Source: SIG607 sp045590395 (GTDB lineage Bacteria; Bacillota; Clostridia; Oscillospirales; Acutalibacteraceae). Taken from it: a stretch of 7,596 nt of DNA. The stretch's first letter is position 1. Each line of letters begins with the position of its first letter. Under the pieces are notes generated by a model that saw only the letters and a list, made by a program, of their open reading frames with translations, was not told the DNA's origin and searched no databases. Shown piece after piece: positions 3,677 to 7,596 of this stretch. The position numbers and the translations under genes were made by a program. The stretch covers positions 1 to 7,596 of the forward strand of contig JAZNQX010000065.1 of assembly GCA_045590395.1 (NCBI GenBank). Direction: 5' to 3'.

Positions 3677-6079
3677 TTAACTAATCGCGTTTATGATTTC
3701 CTGCGCGTAGCGCACGCCTTCCATAGCGTCCTTGGCGTACTTGTCAGCGCCGATTTTGTCGGCGTATTCCTGCGTGAGCACAGCGCCGCCCACAATAATT
3801 TTGCACCAGGGTGCCTTGAGCCGAAGCTGTTTTATGGTTTCCTGCATCTGGGCAACTGTGGTGGTCATAAGAGCGCTTAAGCCCACTACGGGAGCGTGAA
3901 GCTCGACAACCTTGTCGGCAATCACCTGCGGCGGTACGTCTTTGCCTAAGTCCACAACGTTAAATCCGTAGTTTTCGAGCAGCAGCTTGACAATGTTTTT
4001 TCCGATGTCGTGAACGTCCCCGCGGACGGTGGCAATAACAAAGGTGTTTTGAGACGCTGAGCCTTTCTTGCCCGACGACGCGGCCTTAATAACCTCAAAG
4101 GCGGCTTTTGCCGCCTCTGCACTCATAAGCAGTTGGGGCAGGTAAACCCTTTTTTTCTCAAATCCCTTTCCAACAATATTAAGAGCGGGAATGATCTCGC
4201 TGTTTATTACCTCGAGCGGCGAAGTGTGCGAAAGGAGGGTGGCGGTGATTTCCGCCGCCTTTTCTTTAAAGCCCTTTATGATCGCGTATTGACAGTCCGA
4301 ATACGACTGATCTGAGACGCTTTGAGGAGCATTTGCGGCCTTTGCCTCGGTTACAAACGAGCCTGCCGTGCCTATATACTCACTGCAGTTTGAGTCCAGA
4401 CCTTTGAGCACATTGTAGGTGTAATACACCTTCATCATATCCGCCGAATAGGGGTTCATAATGGCGGCGGACAGCCCGTTTTCGAGGGCTAGCGCAAAGA
4501 AGGTTCCGTTTATAGCATCGCGGTTAGGCAGACCAAACGAAACGTTGGAAACGCCCAAGGAGGTGTGGCAACCAAGGCGCTCCTTTATGGCCTTTAGCGA
4601 GGAGAGGGTAACCTTTGCGGCGTTGTTGTCGGCACTTATGGTGAGTGCCAAAGGGTCAAAGATAACGTCTTTTTTGTCAATGCCGTATTCCGCGGCAGTT
4701 TTAAGTATTTTTTCGGCAATTTTAAATCTGCCCTCGGCAGTTTCGGGAATTCCGTTGTTGTCAAGGGTGAGTGCAACCACAAGGCCGCCGTACTTTTTCA
4801 CAAGCGGGAAAACGGATCGCATACTTTCATCCTTGCCGTTTACCGAATTTATCATAGCCTTGCCGTTGTAGCGGCGCAGAGCGGCCTGCATTGCCGCAAT
4901 GTTGGAACTGTCGATCTGGAGCGGGAGGTCTATAATAGCCTGAAGCTCGCAAACGGCCGTTTTGAGCATGGCTATTTCGTCAATGTCGGGCATACCAACG
5001 TTTACGTCAAGCACCTGCGCGCCCTTTTGCTGCTGATTTACGCCCTCGGATAAAATATAATCGATGTCGTTTTCCAAAAGAGCCTGCTTAAAACGCTTTT
5101 TGCCGGTGGGATTTATCCTCTCGCCTATAAGAATCGGCTTTTTGCCAAACTCCACAGCGTGCGAGTAGGAAGAAATCACGGTGAGGTTTTTCGGCTCTAT
5201 TTTCACAGGGGAAAGCGGAGCAATCTTGTCGCAAAGCGACTTTATGTATTCGGGTGTGGTGCCGCAGCAGCCGCCCACTACGCGAACTCCAGCTTTTACA
5301 AGCTCTGCGATTTGGGAGGAAAACTCGTCTATGGTTATGTCAAAAACCGTTTTGCCGTTTTCTGACCTCGGCAGACCCGCGTTTGGCTTTAGTATTACAG
5401 GCACCGATGCCTTTTCAAGCAGCCTTCTTACCACGCCGCCAAGCTGACGTGGCCCCAGCGAGCAGTTTGCACCCAGGGCGTCAACTCCCATACCCTCAAG
5501 CAGGGCAACCATCGCCTCGGGGGACGCGCCGGTCATAAGTTTGCCGTCCTCGCCGTAGGCGTTTGATACAATTATTGGCAGATCGCTGTTTTCCTTGGCG
5601 GCCAGAAGCGCCGCCTTGGTTTCGTAGCTGTCGTTCATTGTTTCTATTATGATAAGGTCAACGCCGTACTTAACGCCGAGCTTTACCGTCTTGGCAAAAA
5701 CCTCAACCGCGTCCTCAAAATCAAGGTCTCCAAGCGGCTTTAACAGCTTTCCGCTCGGGCCGATGTCAAGAGCCACAAACCTTTCCTTTTTTGAGGTAGA
5801 GTGCGCCTTTGCGGCCTTGGCGTTAGAGATAGCGGCGCTTATTATGACCTCGAGCTCGTTGGGCTCGAATTTAAGCGAATTTGCACCAAAGGTGTTGGTG
5901 CAGACAACGTTGCTGCCTGCGTCAAAGTAAGCCCTATGTATATCGATTATCTCTTCGGCGTGGGATAAATTCCAGCGCTCGGGGTATTCTCCGAGCTTTA
6001 GCCCGCGCGCCTGAAGCAGTGTTCCCATGCCGCCGTCAAGGCAGACTATGTTGTTCCTCAAAAAATCTCTAAAATTCAT
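3677..6079 (-). CDS. metH: Cobalamin-dependent methionine synthase, without reactivation domain
   Basis: An 800-residue cytoplasmic enzyme that moves a methyl group from 5-methyl-THF through cobalamin to homocysteine, giving methionine and THF. Domains in order: homocysteine-binding TIM barrel (about 1-290), with zinc ligands C206 (GANCSLGP) and C271/C272 (GGCCGTTP); pterin-binding TIM barrel (about 310-560, with LIGERINPTG and DVNVG); helical cap (about 590-665); and the B12-binding Rossmann domain (about 670-800), with H690 in GDVHDIGKN as the lower cobalt ligand, then LSALMTTT and IVGGAVLT. Proteins of the E. coli type have about 1,230 residues because a SAM-dependent reactivation domain follows; here the chain ends after the B12 domain and that function is encoded by the gene just upstream. 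The start ATG 6079 has AGAGG (6086-6090) upstream and lies 1 nt from the previous stop. Confidence 0.97.
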   Translation of the reverse strand: MNFRDFLRNNIVCLDGGMGTLLQARGLKLGEYPERWNLSHAEEIIDIHRAYFDAGSNVVCTNTFGANSLKFEPNELEVIISAAISNAKAAKAHSTSKKERFVALDIGPSGKLLKPLGDLDFEDAVEVFAKTVKLGVKYGVDLIIIETMNDSYETKAALLAAKENSDLPIIVSNAYGEDGKLMTGASPEAMVALLEGMGVDALGANCSLGPRQLGGVVRRLLEKASVPVILKPNAGLPRSENGKTVFDITIDEFSSQIAELVKAGVRVVGGCCGTTPEYIKSLCDKIAPLSPVKIEPKNLTVISSYSHAVEFGKKPILIGERINPTGKKRFKQALLENDIDYILSEGVNQQQKGAQVLDVNVGMPDIDEIAMLKTAVCELQAIIDLPLQIDSSNIAAMQAALRRYNGKAMINSVNGKDESMRSVFPLVKKYGGLVVALTLDNNGIPETAEGRFKIAEKILKTAAEYGIDKKDVIFDPLALTISADNNAAKVTLSSLKAIKERLGCHTSLGVSNVSFGLPNRDAINGTFFALALENGLSAAIMNPYSADMMKVYYTYNVLKGLDSNCSEYIGTAGSFVTEAKAANAPQSVSDQSYSDCQYAIIKGFKEKAAEITATLLSHTSPLEVINSEIIPALNIVGKGFEKKRVYLPQLLMSAEAAKAAFEVIKAASSGKKGSASQNTFVIATVRGDVHDIGKNIVKLLLENYGFNVVDLGKDVPPQVIADKVVELHAPVVGLSALMTTTVAQMQETIKQLRLKAPWCKIIVGGAVLTQEYADKIGADKYAKDAMEGVRYAQEIINAIS

Positions 6080-6080
6080 A

Positions 6081-6677
6081 CTATACCTCTGAAAGTGTAT
6101 TTTCGTTTAACCCAACAAATGCCGTAACCGACTTTGAAGGCGACATCAACAAGCTATCGTTAAGAGTAATCCCTGCGCTCCTTTCACAGTCAAGAGCCGA
6201 AAAAACGATTTTTTGGCTTTCGAGCGAGAGGTCTCCGTATCCGGGGCTGAAGCGTGGGCGGACAGAGGCGCATTCGCCTGCAATATCGGCGCAAAAAGCG
6301 TCGCAAAGCGCTTCGGCTCTTTCAGAGCCGATGGCCTGAAGTATCAGCGCCCTTGCCGGAGAGAGCCGTGAGTATTTTGCAATAAGTCGGTCAAGTTCTA
6401 TGCCGACTGTTGCCGCAAAAACGATAGCCTTTTTACAACCTTTAAGATTTTGCGACAGGTTTTTCGATTCAAGGCGAAAAAGACCAAAATCGCAAACCTC
6501 GCCGTTTAGTTTAACTTCAAGTTCGCGGTAGCAGATCTTATATTTAAGGAGAGGGCGTGCCTCTTCTATACATTCTCTTACGAGAGCGAGGGTCAGTTCG
6601 CTCTTGTCGCCGCCTGCGTATCGTAAAATTTCCTTTTCGCAAAAAGGCGGCTCGCTGTAGGTTTTAGTTAAAATCAT
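6081..6677 (-). CDS. Stand-alone MetH reactivation-domain protein
   Basis: A 198-residue protein resembling the C-terminal activation domain of MetH as found free-standing in Thermotoga and many Clostridia. The signature segments are RPRFSPGYGD (140-149), the SAM-binding RxxxGY-type loop, and LLMSPSKSVTAFVGL (176-190), the closing strand pair. The preceding segment KKAIVFAATVGIELD and the helix ending ALCDAFCADIAGE also fit. Its expected role is to bind oxidised cob(II)alamin MetH and, with SAM and a flavodoxin-like reductant, restore methylcobalamin. It is shorter than the roughly 330-residue fused domain of E. coli. It sits between metF and metH with gaps of 4 and 1 nt, so supply in step with MetH is likely by translational coupling. 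Its own SD is weak (ATAGG). Function is inferred from motif and context. Confidence 0.85.
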   Translation of the reverse strand: MILTKTYSEPPFCEKEILRYAGGDKSELTLALVRECIEEARPLLKYKICYRELEVKLNGEVCDFGLFRLESKNLSQNLKGCKKAIVFAATVGIELDRLIAKYSRLSPARALILQAIGSERAEALCDAFCADIAGECASVRPRFSPGYGDLSLESQKIVFSALDCERSAGITLNDSLLMSPSKSVTAFVGLNENTLSEV

Positions 6678-6681
6678 AAGC

Positions 6682-7545
6682 CTATTTACCTATAATTTCG
6701 CAGAGGTTGTCCTGTATTTTCCTTGCGATGTCGGGCTTGTTCATCGAATAAACGTGAACGTTTGTTATGCCGTTTGCGTACAGGTCGATGATTTGGTCGG
6801 TGGCGTAGGCGATGCCCGCCTGCTTCATAGCCGCACTATCGCCGCCGAATTTGTCTACGAGGCACTTGAATCTTTGCGGCATAAACGAGCCCGAAAGCTT
6901 TATGGCGCGCTCGAGCTGATTTGCGTTGGTGATGGGCATAATTCCCGGAATTACGGGGACGGTTATGCCTGCCTCGCGTATTTTATAAAGGAAATTGTAA
7001 AGCAGATTGTTGTCAAAAAACATCTGGGTGGTTAAAAAATCACAGCCGGCATCAACCTTTTCTTTGAGAAACTTGATGTCCTCTTTTTGGTTTTCGCTTT
7101 CGGGGTGAATTTCGGGGTAGCAGGCTCCGCCAACGCAAAAGTCTGCGTCCACGGCTTTGATCTCTCTCACAAGCTCGATGGCGTGCTTGTAATCCTGCAA
7201 GCTGTTTTCGGAAACAAGGTCTCCGCGCAGGGCCATGATGTTTTGAATTCCGGCGTTTTTAATGTCGTTAATTCGGGAGCGGACGGTTTCTTTAGTGGAG
7301 GAAACGCAGGTAAGATGCGCAAGCGACGGCACGCCGTAGTCCTGCTTAATTTGTTTTGCGATTTCGAGGGTATACTTGCTTGTTCCGCCGCCTGCGCCGT
7401 ATGTAACGCTCATAAAAGCAGGGCGCAACTTTGCTATTTCCTCAACGGCCGCGCGCACGCTTTCAAAATTGTAATCGGTTTTTGGAGGAAAGACCTCAAA
7501 AGAAATTGACAGGGTATTTTTTTTGAGAAGATCGGCGATTTTCAT
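6682..7545 (-). CDS. metF: 5,10-methylenetetrahydrofolate reductase
   Basis: A 287-residue FAD-dependent TIM-barrel enzyme that reduces 5,10-methylene-THF to 5-methyl-THF, the methyl donor for MetH. Recognisable motifs are SISFEVFPPK, with E17 as the probable catalytic acid; FMSVTYGAGGG (about 45); LTCVS; NIMALRGDL, with D109 as the folate-binding aspartate; DFLTTQMFFDN; and VIPGIMPI. The length is normal for bacterial MetF. The start ATG 7545 is supported by AAAGGAG (7553-7559) with a 7-nt spacer. It is the first gene of a three-gene operon, followed after 4 nt by the reactivation protein and then metH. No MetV-like partner or NADH subunit is visible in the window, so the electron donor cannot be told. 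Confidence 0.96.
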   Translation of the reverse strand: MKIADLLKKNTLSISFEVFPPKTDYNFESVRAAVEEIAKLRPAFMSVTYGAGGGTSKYTLEIAKQIKQDYGVPSLAHLTCVSSTKETVRSRINDIKNAGIQNIMALRGDLVSENSLQDYKHAIELVREIKAVDADFCVGGACYPEIHPESENQKEDIKFLKEKVDAGCDFLTTQMFFDNNLLYNFLYKIREAGITVPVIPGIMPITNANQLERAIKLSGSFMPQRFKCLVDKFGGDSAAMKQAGIAYATDQIIDLYANGITNVHVYSMNKPDIARKIQDNLCEIIGK

Positions 7546-7552
7546 TTCCCCA

Positions 7553-7581
7553 CTCCTTTCAGTATCGTTTTTATTATATCA
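7553..7581 (-). promoter_or_regulatory. Extended -10 promoter and RBS for the met operon
   Basis: On the minus strand TGATATAAT (7573-7581) is a perfect extended -10 element (TGnTATAAT). The -35 region would fall at or past the window edge. Transcription would start near 7566, leaving about 20 nt of leader that contains only the RBS AAAGGAG (7553-7559). The promoter is inferred by pattern; the RBS is clear. Confidence 0.65.
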
Positions 7582-7596
7582 CAAAGTATTTAAAAA

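Noticed and set aside
5649..5930. Plus-strand ORFs inside metH and metF
   Set aside because: They are antisense to strongly conserved MetH and MetF motifs and have no RBS or family resemblance.

Overview
The window looks like a chromosomal piece of a low-to-mid GC Firmicute, most likely a Clostridia/Oscillospiraceae-type gut anaerobe. The reasons are the strong AAAGGAG-type ribosome binding sites, an apparent phoU-regulator-kinase gene order, a fragment of a SpoVT/AbrB-like sporulation regulator, and a Thermotoga/Clostridia-style methionine synthase whose reactivation domain is a separate gene. The organism call is inference from gene content; no 16S or other marker is present.

Layout. The plus strand (1-3069) starts with the last 34 codons of phoU, then an OmpR/PhoB-type response regulator (109-807) and a PhoR-type sensor histidine kinase (1053-2699). 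A UUCG-loop intrinsic terminator (2703-2729) follows, then a small DUF6870-like gene (2749-3069). Between regulator and kinase sits a 274-bp non-coding element (776-1049) with 27-bp imperfect terminal inverted repeats and several internal inverted repeats. It has the architecture of a MITE. Its left end encodes the last residues of the regulator, and its right end lies 3 bp before the likely original kinase start codon.

The stretch 3070-3640 has no intact gene. It is AT-rich and crowded with inverted repeats. It holds three direct copies of a ~33-bp motif starting exactly 120 bp apart (3311, 3431, 3551), a 16-bp perfect hairpin, and a 44-codon ORF (3494-3628) whose RBS and first 11 residues look like the start of SpoVT before it runs into the third repeat copy. 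A bidirectional terminator (3646-3675) separates this from the minus-strand block.

The minus strand (7545 down to 3677) is a tight methionine/one-carbon operon: metF (methylenetetrahydrofolate reductase), a free-standing MetH reactivation-domain protein, and a cobalamin-dependent methionine synthase lacking that domain. The gaps are 4 and 1 nt. MetF makes 5-methyl-THF, MetH transfers the methyl group through cobalamin to homocysteine, and the small middle protein is expected to rescue oxidised cobalamin using SAM. A good extended -10 promoter lies just upstream of metF and leaves no room for a leader riboswitch downstream of it.

The most interesting items are the MITE-like insertion inside the two-component operon, with its effect on both flanking genes, and the 120-bp-spaced repeat cluster that captures a spoVT 5' fragment. 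I did not find a new defence or enzymatic system here.
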